Positions 7,442 through 16,592 of a stretch of DNA of 38,194 nucleotides are shown in pieces. The position numbers and the translations under genes are program-made. The notes beneath the pieces were generated by a model, which saw only the letters and a program-made list of their open reading frames with translations, made no database searches and was not told the origin of the DNA. Every line of letters starts with the position of its first letter. Position 1 is the first letter of the stretch. The stretch spans positions 1-38,194 of the forward strand of contig JAUICI010000013.1 in assembly GCA_030427935.1 (NCBI GenBank), given 5' to 3'. Source of the stretch: Bacteroidia bacterium. GTDB lineage: Bacteria > Bacteroidota > Bacteroidia > Flavobacteriales_D > Crocinitomicaceae.

Positions 7442-9364
7442 ATGGGAGAACTAAATCAAAAAACGGCTTTTAATATCGATCAATTTGAAGGTGAAGTACT
7501 GGAAAATCTGGGACAAGGACTTGCACTTGTACCTTTCGGTGATCATCGCTTTTATTATACAAATACGGCTTTTGATCGTTTTTTTGGTTATCAAAAGGGC
7601 GAACTCTTGGGAGAAAAGGTTAGTATTTTAATTCCAGAAGAAATTCAAAAAGAAGATTTAGAATTAGTTCAGAATTTCGTCCGAGAGGACACAAAAGTCT
7701 TTTTTAATACCACTACCCCATTAAGAAAGCTAAAGGATGGGACTATCAAACCATTTCATATTCAATTAAATAAAATTGAACTTAATGGGCAATGGTTTTT
7801 GGCTGCCTTGGTCAATGATTTCAACCAATCTGATCTCTACATTAAAAAACGAAAAGCCTCAGATTTTTTCCTATCTCAAGCAGAAAAAATGGCTCAAATT
7901 GGTCATTTTGAAATACTAATTGATCAAAAAAACATTACCATTTCGCCCGAATTAAGAAAAATCTTAGAAATCCCAGACAACATACCAGCAGTTGTTGAAG
8001 CGGAAGATTTCTTACAATACATTCATGAGGATGACAGAGATTTTGTCCTAAAATCCTATAAGAAAGGAATTCAAATCAAAGGAATCATTGATCTTTCGTG
8101 TAAAATCATCACCCACAAAGGACATGAAAAATTGATTCATAGTACTGCGAGTATCAACAATATTGATGCAAACAATAAACCTCATACCGTTTTAGGAATT
8201 GTTCATGATGTAAGCAATTTCATTGATATTGAAGCCAATCTTAGAGCCTTAAATCAGGAGCTTGAAAAAAGAGTTCAAGAAAGAACCATAGAACTTGAAA
8301 AAAGTCAAAAACTCTATAAACTCATTGCACAAAATTTTCCTAATGGAGAGATTAATGTGTTTGATAGAAAATTCAACTATGTATTTGTTGAAGGAATGGA
8401 ATTGTTCAAAAGAGGGATTACCAGTGAGAATCTAATTGGTACAAACTTTCTTGATCGCTTGAACGACGATATTCGAGATAAAATAAAGGAAAAACTAGTA
8501 GCAGTTTTAAATGGTGAAAACTGCTCATTTGAGCAAGAAACGAATGGCAAAACTTTCATGATTTATGCGGTCGGACTCAAAGACATCCATAACGATATCA
8601 ATCAAATCCTGATGGTGTCCCAAAACATCACAAATTTGAAAAAGGCCGAAAATGAAATGAAGGAATTGCTGATAAAAGAGAAAAACTTGAATGAATTAAA
8701 GTCTCGATTCGTTTCCATGGCTTCACATGAGTTTCGAACGCCTTTAACTTCTATTAATAATTCACTTTCACTTCTTTCAAAGTACATTGATAATCCTGAC
8801 TATACAGATCGATCACATAAACACGTAGATCGATTAAGAAAATCCGTTCACCATCTTTCAAATATCCTAAATGACTTTTTATCCATGGATAAATTGGTTA
8901 CGGGTAACATGCATATCCATCCATCTGAAATCAACTTGAAGAATGAAATCAATGAAGTTATTCTGGACTTGGAACATGTCAAAAAGAAGGATCAAACTAT
9001 TGAATTGAAATATGAAGGCGATGAAGTAGTTTATCAAGATGAACATTTAATTAAAAATGTCATGAATAATCTACTTTCGAATTCAATTAAATACTCACAC
9101 GAAACAGACAATATTCAAGTCAACTGCTCTGTCAATTCTGCCATTAAAATCGAGGTTATTGATCATGGAATCGGAATTCCTAAAGAAGATCAACAACAGA
9201 TGTTTGAGCGATTTTTCCGCGCAAATAATGCACTAAACATTCAGGGTACAGGACTTGGTTTAAGTATTGTCAAACAATACATGGATCAAATTGGAGGCCG
9301 TGTTTATTTTAAAAGCACATCTAATATTGAGACCAAATTCACCCTTGAAATACCCCTACAATGA
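7442..9364 (+). CDS. PAS-domain sensor histidine kinase (HisKA/HATPase_c)
   Basis: 640 residues from ATG 7442; a TTG two codons upstream (7436) is possible but less likely. There is no membrane segment, so it is probably cytoplasmic. Numbering from the TTG: PAS 1 (about 20-130, FDRFFGYQKGELLG), PAS 2 (about 145-265, ending GIVHDVSNF), a coiled coil (about 270-300, ELEKRVQERTIELEK), and a divergent PAS 3 (about 300-400). HisKA follows with phosphoacceptor H431 in ASHEFRTPLTS. HATPase_c has the N box NNLLSNSIKYSHE, the G1 box DHGIGIP, the F box MFERFFR and the G2 box GTGLGLSIV. All catalytic boxes are intact. The stop codon overlaps the start of the downstream regulator (ATGA), so the two proteins are almost certainly a cognate pair. 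The signal sensed cannot be read from the sequence. Confidence 0.93.
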   Translation: MGELNQKTAFNIDQFEGEVLENLGQGLALVPFGDHRFYYTNTAFDRFFGYQKGELLGEKVSILIPEEIQKEDLELVQNFVREDTKVFFNTTTPLRKLKDGTIKPFHIQLNKIELNGQWFLAALVNDFNQSDLYIKKRKASDFFLSQAEKMAQIGHFEILIDQKNITISPELRKILEIPDNIPAVVEAEDFLQYIHEDDRDFVLKSYKKGIQIKGIIDLSCKIITHKGHEKLIHSTASINNIDANNKPHTVLGIVHDVSNFIDIEANLRALNQELEKRVQERTIELEKSQKLYKLIAQNFPNGEINVFDRKFNYVFVEGMELFKRGITSENLIGTNFLDRLNDDIRDKIKEKLVAVLNGENCSFEQETNGKTFMIYAVGLKDIHNDINQILMVSQNITNLKKAENEMKELLIKEKNLNELKSRFVSMASHEFRTPLTSINNSLSLLSKYIDNPDYTDRSHKHVDRLRKSVHHLSNILNDFLSMDKLVTGNMHIHPSEINLKNEINEVILDLEHVKKKDQTIELKYEGDEVVYQDEHLIKNVMNNLLSNSIKYSHETDNIQVNCSVNSAIKIEVIDHGIGIPKEDQQQMFERFFRANNALNIQGTGLGLSIVKQYMDQIGGRVYFKSTSNIETKFTLEIPLQ

Positions 9365-10437
9365 AAAAGATCGTATTTATAGAAGACAATACTGACATCA
9401 GAGAAACCACAAAAGAAATCCTTGAACTTGCCGATTATGAGGTAAGTGTAGCGGAAAATGGTTTGATCGGTGTTGATCTTGTGAAAGAAAGCCAGCCTGA
9501 CCTAATTATCTGCGACATCATGATGCCCGGACTCGATGGTTACGGTGTTTTAAAAATCCTAAATAAATATCCAGAAACAGCCTCAATTCCTTTCATCTTT
9601 TTAACGGCAAAAACCGAAAAGCAAGACATTCGAAAAGGAATGAATTTAGGTGCGGATGATTATATCGTGAAACCTTTTAGTGAAACCGACTTATTGGATG
9701 CGATTGAAACTCGTTTGCAACGAAAAGAAAAATTGAAAAAAGCAGCGGATGGCAACTCTCTAGAAGACTTAAATAGCTTTTTTAATGAAGCGAGAGCCAA
9801 TAAAGCTCTGCAAGATTTATCCAAAGAACGCAAGGTGAAATCCTTTCAGAAAAAGGAGGTTATTTTCAGAGAAGACAGCATTTGTAAATATCTCTATTTT
9901 GTGGTGAGCGGGAAGATTAAATGCGTTAAAACAGATGATTATGGAAAGGATTTTGTCAACGACATTTATGGACCTGGTGAATTCATAGGTTACACCACTT
10001 TATTTGATGATGGCGAATACAAAGAAAACGCCATCGCCATGGAAGAAACCAAGGTCGCCCTGATCCCAAAAGAAGACTTTACCGCTCTTATCCGAAAAGA
10101 TAGAGATGTAGCAACAACCTTTATTAAGCTTTTGTCCGGAAACGTCATTGAGAAAGAAAATCGCCTTCTACAATTGGCTTACGCTTCCATTCGAGAAAGA
10201 CTTGCAATCGAACTCCTACATTTGGACTCGAAAGAATGTATGCATGAGGATGATCCCAAGAAGATTAAAATCTCAAGAGAAGATCTTGCTAACCTTGTTG
10301 GAACTGCCAAAGAATCTTTGATTCGAACTTTGTCAGAAATGAAGAAAGATGGTTTGGTTGATACAGAAGGACAAGAAATTGAGATATTGGATAAAGATGG
10401 ACTCAATCAAATTGCTGCTGGTTATGTAGAACCATAA
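9361..10437 (+). CDS. Response regulator fusing a receiver domain to a Crp/Fnr-type transcription factor
   Basis: 358 residues. Residues 1-120 are a complete receiver: acidic pair E8/D9, phosphoacceptor D52 in ICDIMMPGLDG, T82 and K104 in IVKPF. Residues about 150-265 fit a cNMP-binding-like beta barrel (KKEVIFREDS, VVSGKIKC, GPGEFIGY). The Arg/Ser pair that binds cAMP in Crp is not evident, nor is an Fnr-type N-terminal cysteine cluster, so a ligand is doubtful. Residues about 275-350 are a Crp-type winged helix (ISREDLANLVGTAKESLIRTLSEMKK). Most OmpR- or NarL-type regulators carry a different output domain; Crp-type output on a receiver is a minority architecture. It is translationally coupled to the histidine kinase and followed by a universal stress gene that is a plausible target. 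Confidence 0.92.
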   Translation: MKKIVFIEDNTDIRETTKEILELADYEVSVAENGLIGVDLVKESQPDLIICDIMMPGLDGYGVLKILNKYPETASIPFIFLTAKTEKQDIRKGMNLGADDYIVKPFSETDLLDAIETRLQRKEKLKKAADGNSLEDLNSFFNEARANKALQDLSKERKVKSFQKKEVIFREDSICKYLYFVVSGKIKCVKTDDYGKDFVNDIYGPGEFIGYTTLFDDGEYKENAIAMEETKVALIPKEDFTALIRKDRDVATTFIKLLSGNVIEKENRLLQLAYASIRERLAIELLHLDSKECMHEDDPKKIKISREDLANLVGTAKESLIRTLSEMKKDGLVDTEGQEIEILDKDGLNQIAAGYVEP

Positions 10438-10456
10438 TATTTGTCATCGATTTTTA

Positions 10457-10470
10457 CTGATTAAAATCTG
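10457..10470. promoter_or_regulatory. Possible Crp/Fnr-type site upstream of the universal stress gene
   Basis: CTGATTAAAATCTG has the GAT-N4-ATC core of Fnr-family sites (TTGAT-N4-ATCAA), matching 7 of 10 specified positions. It is part of a longer inverted repeat (GATTTT at 10449, AAAATC at 10463). It is centred about 66 bases before the start site predicted from a one-mismatch -7 box (CATATTTG, 10516-10523). Confidence 0.3.
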
Positions 10471-10546
10471 TCATTCCACATTATAAAACTCATTTCTATT
10501 TTTCGTGGTTTCCTTCATATTTGTTTAGATGAAATACTAAGCAGAT

Positions 10547-11392
10547 TTGACAAAGGAATTGCACATACTTTTATTGACTGATTTCTCCAGAAATTCTAGG
10601 AACATGGTCAACTATGCGCTTAATTTTTTTGGAATTGAAAAGGTGAAATACACTCTTTTACATTGCTACAATGAACCTGAACCTGGATCGAGTCTGCTGG
10701 TCAACATAAAAGATATTCTTAGTCATGAATCCGAAAGAGGTTTGGAATCTGAAATTAAAAGAATTCAATCGCGATTTGACTTAGATGAAAATAACATCAC
10801 TCTGAAATCGAAGTACGGAAACTTCAATAAGGTCGTATCTCAGCTATGTCGCAACCATAATTATGACCTAATTATAATGGGAAATAAAGGCAAAACTAGT
10901 ACACGAAAAAAAGTATTTGGTTCCCATACTTCAGAAATGATTCGAAAGTCAAAAGTCCCACTATTGATCATTCCAGAATACTCCAATTTTAAACTCCCAT
11001 TGAATTATGGATATGCTACTGACTTGATCGAATTAAACAATTATGAGGGCCTAGAATTCCTGAATTCCCTTTTCGAAATCCATTTGTCGATATTGAAAAT
11101 AGTCAACGTCTCTCCTGCTGAAGAAGAAAAACTGGAAAAAGCTTACAAAGAAGAAAAACGACTGCAAGAATACTTCAACAGTGTTGGTCATGAATTCGTC
11201 GAGGAAAAAAACAAAAGTGTGACCACCGGAATCCGATCTTTCATCATTCACGAAGACATAGACCTTCTGGTTCTAATCGCAAGAAATCGAAGTTTCTTGG
11301 AAAATATATTTCACAAAAGTGTGACTTTAGACCTTAGTCAAAAACCAAGCATTCCACTTCTGATTTTAAAGGATTTTGATTTGGATTCTTGA
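10547..11392 (+). CDS. Tandem-domain universal stress protein (UspA family)
   Basis: 281 residues, two Usp folds in one chain, as is common in Bacteroidota. Domain 1 (about 4-143) starts ELHILLLTDFSRNS and keeps the ATP-binding pattern G-2x-G-9x-G-S as G112-N-K-G115 and G125-S126 (MGNKGKTSTRKKVFGS). Domain 2 (about 150-278) has the same strand order but lacks the glycine motif, so it is probably non-nucleotide-binding. The start is a TTG at 10547: an in-frame stop (TAA, 10538) lies just upstream and no ATG is available before the conserved first strand. It lies 109 bases after the receiver-Crp gene on the same strand. Usp proteins accumulate in stress or growth arrest; the exact role here is inferred from family only. 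Confidence 0.88.
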   Translation: MTKELHILLLTDFSRNSRNMVNYALNFFGIEKVKYTLLHCYNEPEPGSSLLVNIKDILSHESERGLESEIKRIQSRFDLDENNITLKSKYGNFNKVVSQLCRNHNYDLIIMGNKGKTSTRKKVFGSHTSEMIRKSKVPLLIIPEYSNFKLPLNYGYATDLIELNNYEGLEFLNSLFEIHLSILKIVNVSPAEEEKLEKAYKEEKRLQEYFNSVGHEFVEEKNKSVTTGIRSFIIHEDIDLLVLIARNRSFLENIFHKSVTLDLSQKPSIPLLILKDFDLDS

Positions 11393-11409
11393 GTCTAAAT
11401 TTAACTCAC

Positions 11410-11820
11410 TTAAAAGATGAAAATCTCAAATAAAAGATAGGTGAGTACATTAAGTAAAAATGATGCAAGACCTAGTGTTTTAAGCCAAATTTTATTTGGT
11501 ATTTCGGAGCTTGTATAAAAACCAATTACCCCAATCAGTCCTGCAAAAACGAAAACTCCCATTAAGCTAACAAATACAAATACTTGTGAAATCGCATTTC
11601 CAATTGCTTCGAAACCTTTTTCAGATTCTTTAAATAAACTATCAGTTGCTAAAAAAGTGAAAGAAATTAAAAGAAAGCCAACAAATAAAACTTTTAAAAA
11701 CAAAATCTTATTTAAGGGAAGAGAATTATTGTTTAGATCATCTCGATTCGGATTTTTACTTGGAACGGAATACAAAACCAGTAGACCTACGAACGCCATT
11801 AAAAATAAAATCAGAAACAT
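11410..11820 (-). CDS. Small four-helix membrane protein, unknown function
   Basis: 136 residues, very hydrophobic, with likely membrane segments at about 1-17, 40-60, 78-103 and 112-135. No family is recognised. The loop between the first two helices is polar (SVPSKNPNRDDLNNNS). It starts 4 bases after the riboflavin synthase stop on the same strand and is probably the last gene of that transcript. The spacing and clean membrane topology argue that it is a real gene. Confidence 0.7.
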   Translation of the reverse strand: MFLILFLMAFVGLLVLYSVPSKNPNRDDLNNNSLPLNKILFLKVLFVGFLLISFTFLATDSLFKESEKGFEAIGNAISQVFVFVSLMGVFVFAGLIGVIGFYTSSEIPNKIWLKTLGLASFLLNVLTYLLFEIFIF

Positions 11821-11824
11821 CCAT

Positions 11825-12406
11825 TTATTTCATTTGGTTAAGCTTAGCCACATACTTCCCAACAATATCAAATTCCAAATTTACACTATCCCCAATTTGA
11901 ATATTTCTGAGATTGGTATGTTCCAGCGTGTAAGGTATAATAGCCACGGAAAATTCTTTGTCTTTGGAATTCACTACGGTTAAACTGATTCCATTCACCG
12001 TAATTGAACCCTTTTCTACAGTTATATGCTCACCTGAATAACGAAAAGTAAAAATGGTACTCCCATCTTGATTCTCAATACCGACGCATTCTCCTGTCGC
12101 ATCCACATGTCCTTGAACAATATGCCCATCCAATCGATCACCTACCTTGGTACATCGCTCAAGATTGACCACATCCCCAATCTTTAAATCTCCCAAATTG
12201 GTTTTTTGCAAAGTTTCATCAATGGCCGTAACCCGATACCGATCAGAAGTGATTTCCACAACTGTCAAACAACAACCATTATGCGCCACTGATTGATCGA
12301 TTTTTAATTCATCTTTAAATGGGGCTTCAATAAAAATTTCGAGATTGGTGCGATCTTTCTGAAGGTCGATTACTTTTCCCTCAGCCTCAATTATTCCTGT
12401 AAACAT
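11825..12406 (-). CDS. ribE: Riboflavin synthase (alpha chain)
   Basis: 193 residues, slightly shorter than the 200-215 typical of bacterial homologues. The enzyme dismutates two 6,7-dimethyl-8-ribityllumazine molecules to riboflavin plus a pyrimidine, the last step of the pathway. The N-terminus MFTGIIEAEGKV is the invariant start of the family. Two lumazine-binding repeats follow: 1-90 with VAHNGCCLTV, and about 97-185 with GSITVNGISLTVV; the GHIVQGHVDATG linker between them is diagnostic. The start codon immediately follows the stop of the CHU_C gene with no intergenic base, so the two are very likely co-transcribed. The other rib genes are not in the window. Some genomes name this gene ribC. 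Confidence 0.96.
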   Translation of the reverse strand: MFTGIIEAEGKVIDLQKDRTNLEIFIEAPFKDELKIDQSVAHNGCCLTVVEITSDRYRVTAIDETLQKTNLGDLKIGDVVNLERCTKVGDRLDGHIVQGHVDATGECVGIENQDGSTIFTFRYSGEHITVEKGSITVNGISLTVVNSKDKEFSVAIIPYTLEHTNLRNIQIGDSVNLEFDIVGKYVAKLNQMK

Positions 12407-15061
12407 TTATTCTTTTGGATTTCGAATGTTGACTGTACCCTGAACGTCTGTATCGATCAGGCCTGCAAGTTTAATTGTAAATATTTTACAAACATAGAAA
12501 TAGGTTCCTTCGGTTAACAATTTACCATTCTCCATGTCACGCCCATTCCACATGATATTCGGATTTTCAGTTTCGAAAACCAATTGTCCCCAACGGTTGA
12601 ACACTTTAAAATCAACTTTCTCCACGAATTTATAAGGGAAAATGGGATGGTATAAATCGTTTTCACCATCTCCATTTGGCGTAAATACATTTGGTAATTC
12701 ATAAACCCCGTCACAATTATCTATACAAACCGTATCCGAAGGCAAGCTTTCATTTCCATAGATAGCAGAATCCACTGCGGTGATATAATAACATCCGGCA
12801 ATCGAACCTTTACCTCCGTCCGTGAAAGTCACATTACTAGCACCCTGCAAGGTTGTCAAATACTGGAAGGCTTGTCCGGTAAATGGCGTATAATACAGGT
12901 TGTAACTCATGACATCATCTGCACAGGAATTATTTGGATTCTCCCATTGTAGATAAACTTCTTCAAAATCACAATCTCCATCGATTTGCGGGTTTCCTGG
13001 AGGACAAGGAGGCGTGTAATCCCAAGGGATTCCGCAGGCAACTTGCGACCAATTTAATATTGGGTCGATTACTCCATCTTCATTGTAATGTCCATGGGAC
13101 AACACTTTATAACAATACGTTTGCTGATTGATTAATCCCGTGTCTAAATAAAAAGTGTCCGTCGTAATCCCAAGCAAATTGAAAGTCCCACTTCCAGTTG
13201 GCACTTCTTTATAAACATAGAAAGTGTCATTTACCCACGGGGCATTTACGCTCCATATTACATTCAGCTCGTTATCGTTTGGTATGGTACTGACGAAAAT
13301 GGAACTTGCAGATGAAGATTTCCCAACTGGGAACTGTCCACTATACAATTCAACAGCATAAGAATGCGCTGTGTCTTGCGTATTGATATTATTCTCAATG
13401 AAAACCGTATCCAAAACTGTAATATCCGCATTCGTTGGACCTGTATAAATCAAAGTATTCGCTTCTCCAAAGCCTTCAGTTTTATACAAGCGGTAATGAT
13501 AAGGTCCTGGGAAATTAACTGTATCTAATTCTTTTGGTCTCGCCCACATCACTGTATCAGAGCCAGTTGCTACATCGGTCGATAATATCGAAACATTCGT
13601 CATAATCGGAACCTCAAAATTCAGTTCTGTGCAAACTTGCTCCGACATACAAGATTCTTCATCATTGTCTAATACAGCTACAACAACATAGCAGTAATTA
13701 ATTCCAATCACCAAGTCATCCGAATCGATATAAGTTGTATCATTTGCACTAACCGTTCCAACCAAATCAAAACCGATTTCCTCAGGTCTTGTAGAACAAC
13801 AATCGTCTGTGTAAATCAAACTATCTGAACTTCTGAAAATTTTGTAGTAACCAACATTGGTACATGGATTGGCATCCCAAAAAAGTTGTATCGATGTTCC
13901 TATCGGCAGTGCGCTCAAATTCGTTACGGGTGGAGCGACAACAGATATATTCCAAGTTTCAATATCTTTTAGTGGCACTTGCGGATCTGAATCTTCTGCA
14001 ATAAAAGTCATTGCATATTCCGATCTTCTTACTGCTCCACAATCTGGAATCCAAGTAAAAGTTCCAACTGCTGTAGGATCTCCAGTACCTCCTGTAAACG
14101 TAGCAGGATTACTTGTGAAATTATAAGGCTCTCCTCCTGCAGTTAATGTAACAAAATGATTCCCGGGAGACAATGGATCTTCGTTCGCAGTAACATCAAA
14201 TTCGATAAGACTTCCAGCGACTACACAAGTATCTTCCACCGGATCGATCACAGGTGGTTCGTTTTGACAAGTAGTTACTGTGATTTGCATATCTCGAAGA
14301 ACAGAACCAATCTTGACTCCACTTCTCCACTCGTAAATTTTCAGTGCCAAATTATATTCTCCTGTAATTTGTGGTCCTGGTCCTACCCAAGAAACCGTTC
14401 CTGTAACTGGATCGACAGTCAAATTACCATTACTTGGCGCATTAAACTCATCCGGGTATTGATAAATCTGTGGCGAAAAATCCACGCAAAACTCACCCTT
14501 ACAAAAAACCAATTCATAAGACAAGGAGTCCCCATCTGGATCATAAGCCAATGAATTGTAATACCAAGGCTGTTGTACGCATGCTAGAGTTGGGCAAGGG
14601 CAATTATCAAAAAGTACTGAATTATTTGGTGAACCTAAAAATGGTGAGATGATCAGCTCCGTTTCCACGCAGAAAAATTTATCTACACTGTTTACCACAT
14701 TATTCACATCAATATTTCGGTTTGGATCATGAAACCAAATCAAATAGGTTCCCGGACCTGTATAGGTGTGCGTTCCGATGTAGGTGTTTACCTTGACATC
14801 ATATAAGAAATTAATGTCCTCACTTACCCTTTGAACCGTATCCGCATCTCCATCACCATAATTTAATGTTAGAAAGTCACGATCAGCTTCACTGGATTCC
14901 TTCGTACATGTTTTGATTGTGAAACGATAGGTGTTTCCCGAAATATGTTCATAAGTGATTTCACCTGCACGATTGTGGGTAGCCATGGTAAAATTTGCCC
15001 CTAAAAATGCAATCAGAAATATGGATAAAACACGTACTATCATTCGTTTAAATCGAAACAA
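12407..15061 (-). CDS. Large secreted protein with T9SS type B sorting (CHU_C) domain
   Basis: 884 residues. A signal peptide spans about 1-27 (hydrophobic VLSIFLIAFLGANFTMA, then THNRAGEI). Residues about 28-270 form a beta-rich N-terminal region with a PKD-like pattern (LNYGDGDADTV, THTYTGPGTY). Residues about 270-370 hold another Ig-like segment, and several fibronectin type III-like domains follow (about 375-780; for example SIQLFWDANPC, YYKIFRSSDS). The C-terminus (about 790-880) is a CHU_C domain with PNVFTPNGDGENDLYHP, FNRWGQLVFE and LTEGTYFYV, which directs T9SS type B export and attachment to the cell surface. Cysteines are frequent, as in extracellular proteins. An internal ATG at codon 7 is an alternative start. 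No enzymatic domain is seen, so an adhesive or structural role is inferred. It abuts ribE directly. Confidence 0.9.
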   Translation of the reverse strand: MFRFKRMIVRVLSIFLIAFLGANFTMATHNRAGEITYEHISGNTYRFTIKTCTKESSEADRDFLTLNYGDGDADTVQRVSEDINFLYDVKVNTYIGTHTYTGPGTYLIWFHDPNRNIDVNNVVNSVDKFFCVETELIISPFLGSPNNSVLFDNCPCPTLACVQQPWYYNSLAYDPDGDSLSYELVFCKGEFCVDFSPQIYQYPDEFNAPSNGNLTVDPVTGTVSWVGPGPQITGEYNLALKIYEWRSGVKIGSVLRDMQITVTTCQNEPPVIDPVEDTCVVAGSLIEFDVTANEDPLSPGNHFVTLTAGGEPYNFTSNPATFTGGTGDPTAVGTFTWIPDCGAVRRSEYAMTFIAEDSDPQVPLKDIETWNISVVAPPVTNLSALPIGTSIQLFWDANPCTNVGYYKIFRSSDSLIYTDDCCSTRPEEIGFDLVGTVSANDTTYIDSDDLVIGINYCYVVVAVLDNDEESCMSEQVCTELNFEVPIMTNVSILSTDVATGSDTVMWARPKELDTVNFPGPYHYRLYKTEGFGEANTLIYTGPTNADITVLDTVFIENNINTQDTAHSYAVELYSGQFPVGKSSSASSIFVSTIPNDNELNVIWSVNAPWVNDTFYVYKEVPTGSGTFNLLGITTDTFYLDTGLINQQTYCYKVLSHGHYNEDGVIDPILNWSQVACGIPWDYTPPCPPGNPQIDGDCDFEEVYLQWENPNNSCADDVMSYNLYYTPFTGQAFQYLTTLQGASNVTFTDGGKGSIAGCYYITAVDSAIYGNESLPSDTVCIDNCDGVYELPNVFTPNGDGENDLYHPIFPYKFVEKVDFKVFNRWGQLVFETENPNIMWNGRDMENGKLLTEGTYFYVCKIFTIKLAGLIDTDVQGTVNIRNPKE

Positions 15062-15098
15062 CTAAATTATGTATTAATAATAACTTTTCATATTAAAA

Positions 15099-15117
15099 AT
15101 TGTTGTATTTCAACAAT
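15099..15117. promoter_or_regulatory. 7-bp inverted repeat in the divergent CHU_C/aminopeptidase spacer
   Basis: ATTGTTG (15099-15105) and CAACAAT (15111-15117) are perfect inverted arms around TATTT. It lies 38 bases before the CHU_C start and 45 bases before the aminopeptidase start, so it could be an operator for either gene or a small hairpin. Confidence 0.35.
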
Positions 15118-15161
15118 AATTCTTCTATCCGATCATAAAGAATTAAGAAATTGATACTTTT

Positions 15162-16592
15162 ATGGAAAATTTCGAAATGATCAAAACAGATATAAATTCT
15201 TCTACAGAAAAAGACGCAAATCATATTCAATTGGTTGTAAAAGCTGAAGATTTAAATTCAGTTGACTTCCCTTTTGATTTAGATAAAAAACATCTAATCG
15301 ACTCTTTTTCAGACAAAGTTAAAAGTCGACTTCTATCCGATGGTAAACATCAATTCTTTATTGGTCTCTTATCAGAAGATCAGGAAGCCAATAGAAAATT
15401 AGGTGCGAAAGCCTTTAAATCTTTTGAAGGAGAGGAGCTTCAGTGTTCTATTTCCAATACAGGTGAGGATCAGAACTTACTTTCCTTTTTAGAAGGGTTT
15501 TATATGTCTGGATATGATTTTCGAAAGTACTTTTCAGAAGAGAAGAAATCCAAATTCGAAAAACTGACGCTTATTTCACAGCTCGATGCAGCTAAATTAA
15601 AGGAAACTCAAATCACGATTGAAGCCTCTTTATGGACCAGAGAAATGGTGAATGAACCTGTTTCTACTTTAAATGCACCAAAATTAGCTGAAGAAATTCA
15701 GACCTTATTTGAAGGGACATCTGCAAAAGTGGAAGTTTTCGAAAAAGCGAAAATCGAAGCACTTAAAATGGGTGGATTATTAGCCGTAAATAAAGGTTCA
15801 ATTGACCCACCAACATTCACAATTATTGAACATAAACCCGCAAATGCCATTAATGACAAACCAATTGTTTTAGTTGGAAAAGGGGTGGTTTACGATACGG
15901 GTGGATTAAGCTTAAAGCCGACTCCAAACTCCATGGATCTTATGAAATCTGACATGGGTGGTGCTGCCATGATGGTTGGTTCCATGGCGGCTATTGTCAA
16001 AAATCAATTGCCGGTTCACATGATCTGTTTGATTCCGGCCACCGATAATAGACCTGGAGGAAATGCTTATGCACCGGGAGATGTGATTAAAATGTACAAT
16101 GGCAAAACCGTTGAAGTTTTAAATACAGATGCTGAAGGAAGAATGATCTTGGCAGACGCTCTCTCTTATGGAGATAAATTCGAACCCATGCTTACAATGG
16201 ATGCAGCGACATTAACTGGTGCAGCAATTCGTGCAATTGGAACTTATGCTTCCTGTGTCATGGGAAATGCAGAAGAAAAGTATTTTGATTTATTAGAAGA
16301 CACTGGAAAAGAAACATTTGAAAGAACCGTAAGATTGCCATTCTGGGAAGACTATGGGGAAGAGATGAAATCGAAAATTGCCGACTTAAAAAATATTGGC
16401 GGACCTTATGCAGGAATGATTACTGCAGGTAAATTTTTAGAAAACTTTACAGATTCTCCTTATATACATATCGACATAGCCGGACCTTCATTTACACAAT
16501 CTCCAAAAGACTATTTCAGTTATGGAGGTACAGGATATGGAGTGAGATTGATCTATGGATTCATAAAAAAGATTGCAAATGGAGAAGCGTAA
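15162..16592 (+). CDS. pepA: Leucyl aminopeptidase, peptidase family M17
   Basis: 476 residues, close to the usual 480-500. It removes N-terminal residues from peptides with a two-metal centre in the cytoplasm. The N-terminal half (1-160) is the variable non-catalytic domain. The catalytic domain shows KGVVYDTGGLSLKP (lysine and aspartate metal ligands), SDMGGAAMM, PATDNRPGG and the family signature NTDAEGRMILADAL. There is no signal peptide. ATG at 15162 follows from the longest frame, but a TACTTTTA -7-like box occupies 15155-15162, so transcription may begin after it and ATG 15177 (MIKTDINSS) may be the true start. The end overlaps the start of pdxA by 14 bases, so the two genes are coupled. 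The symbol follows the family; the exact paralogue is not certain. Confidence 0.92.
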   Translation: MENFEMIKTDINSSTEKDANHIQLVVKAEDLNSVDFPFDLDKKHLIDSFSDKVKSRLLSDGKHQFFIGLLSEDQEANRKLGAKAFKSFEGEELQCSISNTGEDQNLLSFLEGFYMSGYDFRKYFSEEKKSKFEKLTLISQLDAAKLKETQITIEASLWTREMVNEPVSTLNAPKLAEEIQTLFEGTSAKVEVFEKAKIEALKMGGLLAVNKGSIDPPTFTIIEHKPANAINDKPIVLVGKGVVYDTGGLSLKPTPNSMDLMKSDMGGAAMMVGSMAAIVKNQLPVHMICLIPATDNRPGGNAYAPGDVIKMYNGKTVEVLNTDAEGRMILADALSYGDKFEPMLTMDAATLTGAAIRAIGTYASCVMGNAEEKYFDLLEDTGKETFERTVRLPFWEDYGEEMKSKIADLKNIGGPYAGMITAGKFLENFTDSPYIHIDIAGPSFTQSPKDYFSYGGTGYGVRLIYGFIKKIANGEA

